From positions 1,929,501 to 1,993,500 of the forward strand of contig NZ_CP083954.1 in NCBI RefSeq assembly GCF_006442975.2: a DNA stretch of 64,000 bases, read 5' to 3'. Under the pieces are notes generated by a model, which saw nothing but the letters and a program-made list of their open reading frames with translations, did not search any database and was not told the DNA's origin. Position numbers and translations under genes: made by a program. Position 1 is the first letter of the stretch, and every line of letters begins with the position of its first letter. Source of the DNA: Mesorhizobium sp. B2-1-1 (GTDB lineage: Bacteria; Pseudomonadota; Alphaproteobacteria; Rhizobiales; Rhizobiaceae). Shown here in pieces: positions 35,044 to 44,867 of the stretch.

Positions 35044-36276
35044 TCACCCTGGCCGCTGCGCCCCGATATAAGCGTCGATCTGGTCCGGATCGAAGATGCG
35101 GCCGTCGAAGAAACCGTCGGGGCCGAGCACCAGGCTTGCCCCGGCCGAGCCGACGGGCGTTGCGATCTTCAACGCCCCCTCGACCTTGGCATTGGCGCCC
35201 GGCAGCGCCACGCCGAGCGGCTTCAGCGCCGCCCGATAGAGGTCGGGCCGGTAGCAGTCGCGGGCGACGGCGAGGTTTTCAGGCGTGTGCGCGATATCGC
35301 CCCAGCGCACCATCTGGGTGTAGAACCACAGCGCATGGCTCTTCCAGGGAAAGTTCGCCGCCTTGTCGAACGGAACGAAGAAGTCCTCGACGTTCCGCTC
35401 GGCGCCGCTGCCGAGGCGGAGATGTCCGGTCAGGACCGGCATCTGGATCTCGGTGGACTGGCCCAGGAAGCCGGGCTGCGCCATCAATGCCGCCAGTTCG
35501 CCTCGATTGGCCGGGTCCTGGCACCAGCGGGCGGAGTGGTGCAATGCCCTGAGCAGCGCCGCCAGCGCCTCCGGCTGCGCTTCGGCCCAAGCCTTGCGCG
35601 CGCCGATTACCTTTTCGGGGCTGTTGCGCCACAGCAGCGCCTTGACGGTGACGATATGGCCGGTGCCGGCCGAGACGGAGGCGCTGTTCCAGGGCTCGCC
35701 GACGCAATAGCCGTCGATGCGGCCGGCGGCCAGCGCGTCGGCCATGAAGGGCGGCGGCACGATGACGATCTCGATCTCACCGTCGGGGTCAATGCCGCAG
35801 GCGGCGAGCCAATAGCGCAGTTCGTAATTGTGCCCGGAATGCGGATGCACGACGGCGAAGCGCAGCGGGTCGCGGCCGGCCGCCGCGCGTTCGCGGATAA
35901 ACGCGCCGAGCGCCGTGCCGGCGCGGGCCGGATCGAGATCCGATACGGCGCCATGCGCCGCCATGCCTTCCCAGACGGCGTTGGAGATGGTGACGCAATT
36001 GCCGCCGAGGCCGAGCGAAAAGGGCACGATCGTCTCGGATGCCAGCGGCGTGAGCCCGAGGTTGCAGGCGAGCGGCATCGGCCCAAGCATATGGGCAAGG
36101 TCGAAATGGCCTATGGCGATGCGGTCGCGGATGTTGGCCCAGGAGGTCTCGCGGTGGAGGACGAGATCGACGCCTTCGCGCGCGGCAAAGCCCATTTCGC
36201 CGGCCGCGACCAGCACGGCGCTGTCGAACAGGGGCATGAAGCCGGCGGTGATCTGATGCGCAGCTGTCATGCTCAT
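35044..36276 (-). CDS. nasS: Nitrate/nitrite sensor NasS (cytoplasmic NrtA-like protein)
   Basis: A 410-residue protein with the fold of NrtA-type nitrate-binding proteins (ITAGFMPLFDSAVLVAAGEM, ELRYWLAACGIDPDGEI, GRIDGYCVGEPWNS) but with no signal peptide, which places it in the cytoplasm. In the known NasS-NasT pair it holds NasT inactive until nitrate or nitrite binds. It overlaps nasT by four bases and is transcribed after it. No nrtBC permease genes are nearby, which favours sensing over transport. Confidence 0.88.
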   Translation of the reverse strand: MSMTAAHQITAGFMPLFDSAVLVAAGEMGFAAREGVDLVLHRETSWANIRDRIAIGHFDLAHMLGPMPLACNLGLTPLASETIVPFSLGLGGNCVTISNAVWEGMAAHGAVSDLDPARAGTALGAFIRERAAAGRDPLRFAVVHPHSGHNYELRYWLAACGIDPDGEIEIVIVPPPFMADALAAGRIDGYCVGEPWNSASVSAGTGHIVTVKALLWRNSPEKVIGARKAWAEAQPEALAALLRALHHSARWCQDPANRGELAALMAQPGFLGQSTEIQMPVLTGHLRLGSGAERNVEDFFVPFDKAANFPWKSHALWFYTQMVRWGDIAHTPENLAVARDCYRPDLYRAALKPLGVALPGANAKVEGALKIATPVGSAGASLVLGPDGFFDGRIFDPDQIDAYIGAQRPG

Positions 36277-36875
36277 TCATCCTCCAGCGGCCCGAGCAGC
36301 CCGGCTGTCGTCACCAGGCTATGGGCGATGTCGCTGATCTTGCGGTTCTGGTTCATCGCCGTCTTGCGCAGCAGCGTGTAGGCCGCGTCTTCGCTCAGAC
36401 CCCGCGATTTCATCAATATCCCCTTGGCGCGGTCGATGACCTTGCGGTTCTCGAGTTCGCTGCGCGCTTCCTCCAGTTCGCGTGCCATGCGCGAAAAGGC
36501 GTTGAAGCGGCTGACGGCCATGTCGAGGATCGGTTTCACGCGTTCCTGCCTGAGGCCATCGACGACATAGGCGGACACGCCGGCATCGACCGCGGCCTCG
36601 ATAGAGGCCTGGTCGGAACGGTCGACGAACATGGCGATCGGGCGCTTCACCGCGCGCGACAGCTGGAACATGTTCTCCAGCATGTCGCGGTTGGGGTTTT
36701 CGAGGTCGATGACAATCACGTCGGGTTGGATCTCGGCGATGCGGCGCGCAATGCCCGCCACGTCATGGACGACGGTCACCCGCTGATGGCCGGCCTCGCG
36801 CAGTCCCGCCTCGATGATCGAGGCGCGGATACGGTTTTCGTCGATCACCAGGACGGCTAGGGAGGATAGGACCAT
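36273..36875 (-). CDS. nasT: NasT-type ANTAR antitermination regulator
   Basis: A 200-residue two-domain protein: an N-terminal receiver-like domain (LAVLVIDENRIRASIIEAGL, with DVIVIDLENPNRDMLENM holding the central Asp) and a C-terminal ANTAR RNA-binding domain (AKGILMKSRGLSEDAAYTLL) near residues 140-190. NasT binds paired hairpins in leader RNA and stops termination. The ATG at 36875 (MVLSSLAVLV) follows GCGGGGC; one three codons earlier is possible. It is coupled to nasS, and its likely target hairpins lie just beyond nasS. Confidence 0.9.
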   Translation of the reverse strand: MVLSSLAVLVIDENRIRASIIEAGLREAGHQRVTVVHDVAGIARRIAEIQPDVIVIDLENPNRDMLENMFQLSRAVKRPIAMFVDRSDQASIEAAVDAGVSAYVVDGLRQERVKPILDMAVSRFNAFSRMARELEEARSELENRKVIDRAKGILMKSRGLSEDAAYTLLRKTAMNQNRKISDIAHSLVTTAGLLGPLEDE

Positions 36876-36903
36876 GCCCCGCATTGTGGGCAAGGTCACG
36901 GAA

Positions 36904-36914
36904 TTGTGCAATGC
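36904..36914. promoter_or_regulatory. Repeated TTGTGCAATGC motif upstream of nasT
   Basis: The 11-base core of the palindrome at 35012-35026 recurs here, 29 bases upstream of the nasT start, without the second arm. A shared regulator of the two transcripts is possible. Confidence 0.3.
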
Positions 36915-37000
36915 GGCATAACCAGTGCAGCGGAAGGGGCGTGGCCGCAGCTTACCGCATTGCAATCAGGCCACGCAGATGCACTTCAGCGATCCTCGGG

Positions 37001-37333
37001 TCAGGTGCAGACACGAACCTCTTCGATCACCCTGTGATGGTGGCGCCAGTGTTTCACCAACTCGATGTGGCAGCGGTGGTGACGATGGTAGCGGCGGTAT
37101 TCGCGGTCGCTGTAACGAACATCGCTGTCCTCGTCGTCGTTATAGCGATTGTCGATATAACGCTGGCGATCGTGATGGCGGCGCACGACGACCTCGCCAT
37201 TGTCATAGTCGTCGTCGGGCGAATACTGGGGCTCGTCGCCGGACTGGATGGTGACGCTCGCGGCCTGCGTCGGCGCAATGACGGAAGCCGAAGCGGCCAA
37301 CGCCATCATCGAGGCCAGGAAAAAGCTTCTCAT
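37001..37333 (-). CDS. Secreted His/Tyr/Arg-rich small protein
   Basis: A 110-residue protein with a clear signal peptide (MRSFFLASMMALAASASVIA, cleavage near TQAAS). The mature part is dominated by Arg, His, Tyr and Asp (RHHDRQRYIDNRYNDD, RYHRHHRCHIEL) and has two Cys, one in CHIEL and one three residues from the end (RVCT). Such composition suggests metal binding or envelope association, but no named family is recognised. The ATG at 37333 is chosen because it begins the signal peptide; the frame opens 39 bases earlier. A candidate EcfG promoter lies 31 bases upstream. Confidence 0.7.
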   Translation of the reverse strand: MRSFFLASMMALAASASVIAPTQAASVTIQSGDEPQYSPDDDYDNGEVVVRRHHDRQRYIDNRYNDDEDSDVRYSDREYRRYHRHHRCHIELVKHWRHHHRVIEEVRVCT

Positions 37334-37363
37334 GTCTCGTCCTCCTGTTGTCCAAGCCATATC

Positions 37364-37388
37364 AACTCGCAAAAGGAGCCGCCGTTCC
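37364..37388 (-). promoter_or_regulatory. Possible EcfG-type stress promoter (one mismatch)
   Basis: On the minus strand GGAAC, 16 bases, then AGTT; the EcfG consensus is GGAAC-N16/17-CGTT. It is 31 bases before the secreted His-rich protein. Confidence 0.35.
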
Positions 37389-37445
37389 GATACCGCCCTA
37401 CACGCTTTCCAACGCGGTCGACATCAAGGCGTTATCGGCGCGTGG

Positions 37446-38282
37446 CTACAGGCGGACAAAGGCGGTCAGCGGCAGATGGTCGGAGGCGACCCGCGACAGC
37501 GGCGTGTCATGCGCTTCGACGGCCGCGATCATTCCGTGCCGGTTGGCCATGATGCGGTCGAGCGCCAGCAGCGGCAGGTTCGAGGGGAAGGTGGGAACAG
37601 CCGGAGGCAGCGGTCCAAACGTCAGATGCAGCGTGTTCAGCGCGGAGCGGTTTCCGAGGCGCCATTCGTTAAGGTCGCCGAGCAGCAGCGTCGGCTTCTC
37701 GTCGGGGCTGTTCATGATATCCAGGACGACCTGTGCCTGCTGCGACCGCGAACGGCGCAGCAGGCCCAAATGCGCCGCGATGACGCGCAGGGACTGGCTT
37801 CCGTCGAGGTCGATTTCCGCCACCAGAGCGCCACGCGGTTCCAGCCCGGGAAGCCTGATCTGATGCACGTCGCGCACGACGCCCTTTTTGAAAAGCAAGA
37901 CGTTGCCGTGCCAGCCATGGCCCTTGCCGGTCGCCGAAATCGGCACCGGCACCAAGCCGGTTTCCAGTTCGAGCCGGGACAGGTCGAGAAGTCCGGTCCG
38001 GTCGCCGAAACGGTTGTCCGCTTCCTGCAGGGCGATGACATCCGGGTCGATCTCGCGGATGACGCGGCTGGTGCGGTCGGGATCGAACTTGCGGTCGACG
38101 CCGATGCATTTGTGGACATTGTAGGAGGCGACCAGCGTTCCGGTGGCGTCCGCCTTGTTGGTCGACGTGGCATTGGCCTTCCGCATCCGCTTGTCGCGAA
38201 TGGACAAAAGCATGCTTGCCGGCAGGCTGCGCCCGTTCACCCGCATCGTTTGCCCGCCATTCCTGCTGCTTGCACCATGCAC
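37446..38282 (-). CDS. Endonuclease/exonuclease/phosphatase family protein
   Basis: A 278-residue protein with the EEP fold. VASYNVHKCIGVDRKFDPDR holds the catalytic Asn; DVIALQEAD holds the Glu metal ligand; LLLGDLNEWR holds the Asp-x-Asn; and VASDHLPLTAFVRL is the terminal Asp-His motif. Members cleave phosphodiesters in nucleic acids or lipids; this branch often sits beside phospholipase D-type genes in rhizobia, as here (72 bases downstream of one). GAGG lies just before the ATG at 38282. The substrate is undetermined. Confidence 0.87.
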   Translation of the reverse strand: MHGASSRNGGQTMRVNGRSLPASMLLSIRDKRMRKANATSTNKADATGTLVASYNVHKCIGVDRKFDPDRTSRVIREIDPDVIALQEADNRFGDRTGLLDLSRLELETGLVPVPISATGKGHGWHGNVLLFKKGVVRDVHQIRLPGLEPRGALVAEIDLDGSQSLRVIAAHLGLLRRSRSQQAQVVLDIMNSPDEKPTLLLGDLNEWRLGNRSALNTLHLTFGPLPPAVPTFPSNLPLLALDRIMANRHGMIAAVEAHDTPLSRVASDHLPLTAFVRL

Positions 38283-38353
38283 CTCAAAAAATAGAACCTT
38301 TCGGCATCTGTTCCATCATCGATTTCAAGCTATCTGGCAAACACGTCCTTTTG

Positions 38354-39817
38354 TTAAAGATAGGGCGAGCCCAGCCACAGGATGCGATCGAACAGACGGA
38401 TGACGAATGGCCGCGCCCGCAATGCTTCCAGCGTGACAGGGACGGCCGTCTCGATCGCCGCCGCGATCCGCTTTTCGACCTCGCTGGCGAAGCCGGCGTC
38501 GAGTACCTCCAGGTCGATCTCGAAATTGAGCCGTAGCGACCTGGCGTCAAGGTTGGAAGACCCGATATAGGCCCATGCGCCATCGATCGAAAGCAGCTTC
38601 GAATGGTCGAAAGGTCCTTCCGTGCGCCAGACGCGGCAATAGTGCTTCAGAACCTGGTCGAATTGCGCCGTCATCGCACGGTCGACAAGGAAAAGATTGT
38701 TCACCGCCGGCACCACGATATCGATTTCGACACCGCGTCTTGCCGCGGTCGTCAGGGCGCTGATCAGTTCGCGGTCCGGCAGGAAATAGGGCGACATGAG
38801 GCGGATCGATTTGCGCGCGACGGAGAAGGCGCCGATCAGCAGCTTGTGATTGGTCTCGACGCTGGCGTCCGGGCCGGACGCGACCGCCCGCACCAGCATG
38901 GGCGTGGCGGGCGCCGGCGACAGCGGGGCAATTCGCCAGGCATCGCCCTTCAGCGCCTCGTTGCTGGCGAAACGCCAATCTTCGGCGGCAACCGAAAAGA
39001 GGTCGGCTACCACTGGACCGGTCACGCGAAAATGCGTGTCCCTGGAACTGTTGGAGCCGGCAAACTCGGCGGAAAAGCCCTTGCGAATGTTCATGCCGCC
39101 GGTAAAGGCAACCGTGCCGTCGACCACCAGGATCTTCCGGTGGGTCCTCAGATTGGCATAGGGCAGGTGCAGGCCCATGACGATGTTGCCGTTGAAGAGC
39201 CCGGCGGTGATGTCGGCGCCGCGCAGGTGGCCCAATATGCTGGGCACGGAATAGCGGGCGCCCACGGCGTCGATCAACACGCGCACGCTGACGCCGCGCC
39301 GGACGGCCCGGGCAAGGGATTCCACGAAGAGCAGGCCGACGGGGTCATTGTCGAAAATATAGGTTTCGAGCAGGACGCTGCGTTCGGCGCCGTCGATGGC
39401 CGCGCACATCGCAGTATAGGCTTCGTCGCCTGTTTCCAGGACCGTGATGGCGTTTCCCGGATGAAGCGCGCGCCGCGCGACCCTGTCGCCCAGCGTCCTG
39501 AGGCCGATGAAGCGCGGCCCGTATCGTTCGATGATCAGGGCCTCCTCGGCGGCAATGTCGCGGTCGTGCCTGGCGGACGCCAGATCGCCGGCAAGCGAGC
39601 GCTGTGCGCTGATCGAGGCGCGCCGGATGCGGTTGATGCCGGCCACGGCATAGATCAGCACGCCCAGGATCGGCGACAGCACCATCACGCCGACCCAGCC
39701 GGTGGCGGCCCGGACGTCCTCCTTGGTCATGACGGCATGGGCAATGCCAACGCTGGCGATCATCACCGAGATGATCGCCAGGATTTGAGGCCAGTGAGTC
39801 GTCAGGCTCTGCAGCAT
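38354..39817 (-). CDS. Cardiolipin synthase / phospholipase D-type membrane protein
   Basis: A 487-residue protein with two N-terminal membrane helices (near residues 7-27 and 40-60) and two phospholipase D HKD motifs: HRKILVVDGTVAFTGGMN near residue 218 and FDHSKLLSIDGAWAYIGSSN near 395. This architecture is that of bacterial cardiolipin synthase, joining two phosphatidylglycerols in the inner membrane. The start at 39817 (MLQSLTTHWP) is preferred because the hydrophobic anchor then begins at once. The EEP gene follows in the same direction. Confidence 0.88.
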   Translation of the reverse strand: MLQSLTTHWPQILAIISVMIASVGIAHAVMTKEDVRAATGWVGVMVLSPILGVLIYAVAGINRIRRASISAQRSLAGDLASARHDRDIAAEEALIIERYGPRFIGLRTLGDRVARRALHPGNAITVLETGDEAYTAMCAAIDGAERSVLLETYIFDNDPVGLLFVESLARAVRRGVSVRVLIDAVGARYSVPSILGHLRGADITAGLFNGNIVMGLHLPYANLRTHRKILVVDGTVAFTGGMNIRKGFSAEFAGSNSSRDTHFRVTGPVVADLFSVAAEDWRFASNEALKGDAWRIAPLSPAPATPMLVRAVASGPDASVETNHKLLIGAFSVARKSIRLMSPYFLPDRELISALTTAARRGVEIDIVVPAVNNLFLVDRAMTAQFDQVLKHYCRVWRTEGPFDHSKLLSIDGAWAYIGSSNLDARSLRLNFEIDLEVLDAGFASEVEKRIAAAIETAVPVTLEALRARPFVIRLFDRILWLGSPYL

Positions 39818-39937
39818 GGCCGGAACTATCCAGCGAGCGGGTACAGAAGGCAATGCGGCGGGTCATTCGCCCGTTCTCATGCTTCCGCGGGTTATCGCGT
39901 CCGCACGCCGGCTACGCGCTGGCCATTCCTGATCGCG

Positions 39938-40963
<1,026 letters not shown>

Positions 40964-40971
40964 GACTCCCC

Positions 40972-41814
40972 TTATCCCTTGACGCCGGAGAGGGCGAAGC
41001 TCTCGATGATCTGGCGCTGGGCGATCAGATAGATGATGAGGATGGGAACCACGGCCAGGCTCGTCGCCGCCAATTGCAGGTTCCACAAGGGCAGGCCGTA
41101 ACTGTCGTTGAAGTTGGACAGCGCCAGCGGCAGCGTGAATTTTTCAAGCGAACTGAGGAAGATCAGCGGTTCGAGGAACAGGTTCCACGAATGCAGGAAG
41201 GTGATGATCGCAACCGCCGCAAGCGCCGGCCGCGCCATGGGCAGGGCGATCTTCAACCAGACGCCGAAGCGCGAGAGGCCGTCCATCTTGCCGGCCTCTT
41301 CGAGTTCCCTGGGCAGCGCGAGGAAGAACTGACGCATCAGGAAGGTCGCCACGACGCCCTGCGGGCCGAAGACCGGCAGAAGGATGAGCGGCCAGTGCGT
41401 GTCGATCAGGCCCATGGCGCGGATCAGGAAGAAATTAGGGATGATGGTGACCTCTTCCGGCACCATCAGTGCCATCATCAGGAACAGCATCAACAGCCCG
41501 GCGCCGGCAAAGCGGATGCGCGCCAGCGCGTAGCCCGCGAGCGAGGCGATGAACAAGGTCAGCACCGTCACCGTCGCGGCGATGTAGAGCGAGTTGAAAT
41601 ACTGCCGCGCGAAGGGCTGATAGGTGAACACTTCCGCGAAGTTCTCGAAGCGCCAGACGCGGGGAATCAAGGTCGGCGCGCCGAAGATTTCGGTGGTGCT
41701 CTTGAAGCCGCCGGAAATCATCCACAGGAACGGGAACACGAAGGGCACGGCCAAAAGCAGCAGCGCCATGGTCCAGCAGATGCGATAGAGAATCTCGGTC
41801 CGGCGCTGGGTCAC
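40972..41814 (-). CDS. CUT1 sugar ABC transporter permease 2
   Basis: A 280-residue inner-membrane permease with six predicted helices and the ATPase-contact motif EEAGKMDGLSRFGVWLKIAL near residues 190-209. A GTG start is chosen because it overlaps the previous stop as GTGA and has GGAAGGAG at good spacing; an ATG nearby is out of frame. It pairs with the next permease. Confidence 0.9.
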   Translation of the reverse strand: MTQRRTEILYRICWTMALLLLAVPFVFPFLWMISGGFKSTTEIFGAPTLIPRVWRFENFAEVFTYQPFARQYFNSLYIAATVTVLTLFIASLAGYALARIRFAGAGLLMLFLMMALMVPEEVTIIPNFFLIRAMGLIDTHWPLILLPVFGPQGVVATFLMRQFFLALPRELEEAGKMDGLSRFGVWLKIALPMARPALAAVAIITFLHSWNLFLEPLIFLSSLEKFTLPLALSNFNDSYGLPLWNLQLAATSLAVVPILIIYLIAQRQIIESFALSGVKG

Positions 41815-42740
41815 TCCATCTCCTTCCGCCGCAACATCACCTGCACGAGGGTGAGCGCCATCACGATGACGAACATGATCAGGGCCAGCGCGGCCGCGTA
41901 GCCGACGTTGAAGAATTTGAAGCCTTGCTGATAGATGTAGAAGGCCAGCACCAGGGTGCCGTTTTCCGGGCCGCCGCCGGTCATCTGGTAGATGTGGTCG
42001 AACACCTTGAACGAGCCGATCGTCGTCAGAACCATGATGACCAGCGTCGTCGGCGCGAGCAGCGGCCAGGTGATCATGCGAAAGACCTGCCAGCGCGAGG
42101 CGCCTTCCAGCGCCGCTGCCTCCTCGTAGTCGCGCGGTATCGATTGGAGCGCGGCGATGTAGAGGATCATGTTCAGGCCGACCATCTTGATGACTCGGGT
42201 GACGATGACGGCCGCCATCGCCCAGTTGGGCTCGCGCAACCAATTCGGGCCATCGATGCCGATCCAGGCGAGCATCTGGTTCACGGCGCCGCCTTCGCCC
42301 TGCAGCATGAATTTCCAGACGATGGCCCAGGCGATTGCCGATGTGACCACCGGCGCGAAGAAGACCGTGCGAAAGAAGACGACACCGAAGAACGGCCGCG
42401 AAAGCGCCAGCGCGAGGGAGAGCGCCAGCGCCATGTTCAGGGGAACGAGCCCCAGCGCGAAGATCACGGAATTGCGCACGACATGCCAGAAGTCGGGGTT
42501 CTCCAGCAGCGCATTCTGGAAATTGCGAAGCCCGACGAAGGTCGCCTGCTGGCTGAGCAGGTTCCACTCGGTCGTCGAATAATAGAAGATGGCGACCAGC
42601 GGCCCAAGGAAGAAGACCAGGAAGCCGATCAAGGTCGGGCTGACGAACAGCCATGCCTCCAGCATCTCCCTGGCCTTCAAGCTCAGCCACGGCGCGCTGG
42701 CAGGGCGCGCCGCATTGTCCCGGGATGCCATGCCGGCCAT
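41811..42740 (-). CDS. CUT1 sugar ABC transporter permease 1
   Basis: A 309-residue permease, with LFVSPTLIGFLVFFLGPLVA as the first helix and the EEAAALEGASRWQVFRMITW coupling motif near residues 206-225. It matches the UgpA/MalF-like partner of the CUT1 family. The ATG at 42740 gives a standard length; a second ATG is three codons later. The binding-protein gene ends 14 bases upstream, and four bases overlap the next permease. Confidence 0.92.
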   Translation of the reverse strand: MAGMASRDNAARPASAPWLSLKAREMLEAWLFVSPTLIGFLVFFLGPLVAIFYYSTTEWNLLSQQATFVGLRNFQNALLENPDFWHVVRNSVIFALGLVPLNMALALSLALALSRPFFGVVFFRTVFFAPVVTSAIAWAIVWKFMLQGEGGAVNQMLAWIGIDGPNWLREPNWAMAAVIVTRVIKMVGLNMILYIAALQSIPRDYEEAAALEGASRWQVFRMITWPLLAPTTLVIMVLTTIGSFKVFDHIYQMTGGGPENGTLVLAFYIYQQGFKFFNVGYAAALALIMFVIVMALTLVQVMLRRKEME

Positions 42741-42754
42741 GAACCGAAATCCTG

Positions 42755-43999
42755 TCAGAGCAATGGCTGAATGGCGGCGCAGACGCCCTTCAGCGCCTCT
42801 TCGACATTGGCGTCGGCCCGCCACAGCGCGTCGACGCGCGGCGCCATCGCGGCGAATATCTGCGGCACATGCTCATGCGAAGGGTGAACGCGGCCGTTGA
42901 CGATCGCTGCGGCGACGCTTTTCATCTGCTCGGGCGGGATCAGCTTGTTGGAGTTGACGAAGGCGTCGCTCTCCAGGACGCTCTTGCGGGCCGGCGGAAA
43001 GAACTGGGCCATGACAGCCACATTGTCCTTGCTGGTCATGTCGGCCACGAGTTGCGCGGCAAGCTCCTTGTTCTTGCCGGACGCAAAGACTGTCAGCGCG
43101 GCCTGGCCGATGACCGGAGCTTCGCCGGCGGGTCCCGAAGGCAAGGGGGCGATGCCCCATTTGAAGCCTGCCTCGGGCATCTTCGAGGCTCGCGAGATCT
43201 GGTTCACGGTCATCGCCGAATTGCCGGAGAAGTAGTCGCCCTGCTCTCCCGGCGGCACGATCGACCTGTCCTTGAACACCATATCATGGAGCTGCTTGAT
43301 GGCAGCCACCGCTTCAGGCTTGTCGAGGCCGCACTGGCCGTCGGCCCACAGATCGCCGCCGTAAGCGCGCACGGGCGGCAGCAAGGCGTGCGTCATACGC
43401 GATGCGTAACCTTCGCCATCCTTGAATTCGAAGCCCCATTTGCCGGGATTAGCCTCGGTGATCTTCTTGGCGACCTCCTGGAATTTCTGCATGTTCCACT
43501 CGCCCTTCGCGGCGAGCTGGTTGGGATCTTCGACACCTGCTTTGTCGAACATGTCCTTGTTGTAGTAGATCAGGAAAGGCGAGGTGGAGAAGGGCACGCC
43601 GTAGACCTTGCCGTCCTTCTGCCAGAGCGCCATGGCGGGCTGGGAGAAATCGTCGAAATTGTATCCCTCGGTCGCCTTGAGCGTCGGGCCGATGTCCATC
43701 AGCAGCCCGGCGTTCTCGAAAGCGGGTGCGGCATCCTCCATCATCCAGGCGATGTCGGGGGCGTTGCCCCCGGCGACCTGGAAAGTGAGCTTCTGCGTGT
43801 AGTCGGCGACCGGGACGGTCTCGAATTTCACCGTGACGCCCGGATGCTTGGCGATGAAGCCCTGGGCGATGCCGTTCAGCATCTTGAGGTGGGCCTCGCT
43901 GCCCGTCCACACGGTCACTCGGAGTTCCTGGGCCAGCGAGTGCGCCGACAGGGCGCACAGCGCCAAGGTCGATAGTGCAAGTTTGATTGCGGTCTTCAT
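42755..43999 (-). CDS. Periplasmic sugar-binding protein of the CUT1 importer
   Basis: A 414-residue solute-binding protein, family 1 type. The signal peptide is MKTAIKLALSTLALCALSAH with cleavage near SLAQ. ELRVTVWTGSEAHLKMLNGI opens the mature protein, and MMEDAAPAFENAGLLMDIGP and GGDLWADGQCG are typical segments. GGAGG precedes the ATG at 43999. It is the receptor for the two permeases and ATPase downstream. Ligand unknown; the neighbouring dehydratase and dehydrogenases suggest a sugar acid or aldose. Confidence 0.9.
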   Translation of the reverse strand: MKTAIKLALSTLALCALSAHSLAQELRVTVWTGSEAHLKMLNGIAQGFIAKHPGVTVKFETVPVADYTQKLTFQVAGGNAPDIAWMMEDAAPAFENAGLLMDIGPTLKATEGYNFDDFSQPAMALWQKDGKVYGVPFSTSPFLIYYNKDMFDKAGVEDPNQLAAKGEWNMQKFQEVAKKITEANPGKWGFEFKDGEGYASRMTHALLPPVRAYGGDLWADGQCGLDKPEAVAAIKQLHDMVFKDRSIVPPGEQGDYFSGNSAMTVNQISRASKMPEAGFKWGIAPLPSGPAGEAPVIGQAALTVFASGKNKELAAQLVADMTSKDNVAVMAQFFPPARKSVLESDAFVNSNKLIPPEQMKSVAAAIVNGRVHPSHEHVPQIFAAMAPRVDALWRADANVEEALKGVCAAIQPLL

Positions 44000-44078
44000 G
44001 GTTTCCTCCCGAAACGCCGATGGTCCAATCAACAACTGCGGGCGCGCAACGAACGGGCCGGCAGGCGGCGGCGACTTG

Positions 44079-44867
44079 TCATGCTGTTGTCCCCGGCAGC
44101 GCGCTGGGCGCGTCGCCGATCGTCCAGCCGCCGTCGACGGGCAGGTCAGCCCCGGTGACGTAGCGGGCGGCGTCGCTGCACAGAAAAACGAAGGCGCCGA
44201 CGAGGTCGTCGGCCTGGCCGTGGCGGCCGGCGGGAATCTTCGCCGCGACCGCTTGGCGGAAGGCTGCGTCCCGGTAGCGCTCGGCGGTTGCCTCCGTCTC
44301 GATCGCGCCGGGCGATACCACATTCATGGTGACGCCATGCGGCGCAACCTCGCGTGCCATGGCGCGCACCGCCGTAAGTTGCGCCGCCTTCAGCGAAGCA
44401 TAGACGATCGTTTCCGCGCGCGGACGCCTCGCCATCACGCTGCCGGTCGCGACCACGCGTCCCCATCCGCGCTTGGCCATGGCGGGAACGAGCCGCGTGG
44501 CCAGGGTAAGCAGGGCCGTGAAGTTTGCCGCCACATGGGCCTGGATATGCGCTTCGTCGATCTCGCTCCATGCACGGCGCCGCTCGATCGCGCCGTTCGA
44601 GACGAGGATGTCGATGGGCCCGGCGCCGGCGGCTTCATCGGTAAAGGCCGACATTGACTTGCTATCGGTGAAATCGGCCTCGAGAACCGCGGTGCCCGGG
44701 CCGATAGCGGCAGCCGTTTCGCGCGCGCCGGCGGCGTCACCGAAGTGATGCAGCGCGACGCTGGCGCCATGCTGCGCCAGGGCGATCGCAACCGCGCGCC
44801 CGATGCCGGAGCTGGCGCCGGTCACCAGCGCCCGCCGTCCGGCAAGGGAAAAACGGTCCTTGCTCAC
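44079..44867 (-). CDS. Short-chain dehydrogenase/reductase, copy A
   Basis: A 262-residue NAD(P)-dependent oxidoreductase. TGASSGIGRAVAIAL is the cofactor loop, GSVMARRPRAETIVYASLKA holds the catalytic Ser, Tyr and Lys, and the C-terminus has the usual DLPVDGGWTIG. The conserved NNAG is altered to SNGA. The GTG start at 44867 overlaps the GntR stop as GTGA, so the two are coupled. With the importer and divergent dehydratase it probably oxidises the imported sugar or its product. Confidence 0.88.
   Translation of the reverse strand: MSKDRFSLAGRRALVTGASSGIGRAVAIALAQHGASVALHHFGDAAGARETAAAIGPGTAVLEADFTDSKSMSAFTDEAAGAGPIDILVSNGAIERRRAWSEIDEAHIQAHVAANFTALLTLATRLVPAMAKRGWGRVVATGSVMARRPRAETIVYASLKAAQLTAVRAMAREVAPHGVTMNVVSPGAIETEATAERYRDAAFRQAVAAKIPAGRHGQADDLVGAFVFLCSDAARYVTGADLPVDGGWTIGDAPSALPGTTA

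Noticed and set aside
40972..42690. A 572-codon frame that would fuse two permeases
   Set aside because: The N-terminal part is an off-frame reading of the upstream permease. The GTGA overlap with GGAAGGAG marks the true start at 41814.
42755..44323. A longer binding protein starting at 44323
   Set aside because: The extra N-terminus is off-frame sequence of the SDR gene. The signal peptide begins at 43999 with a GGAGG before it.
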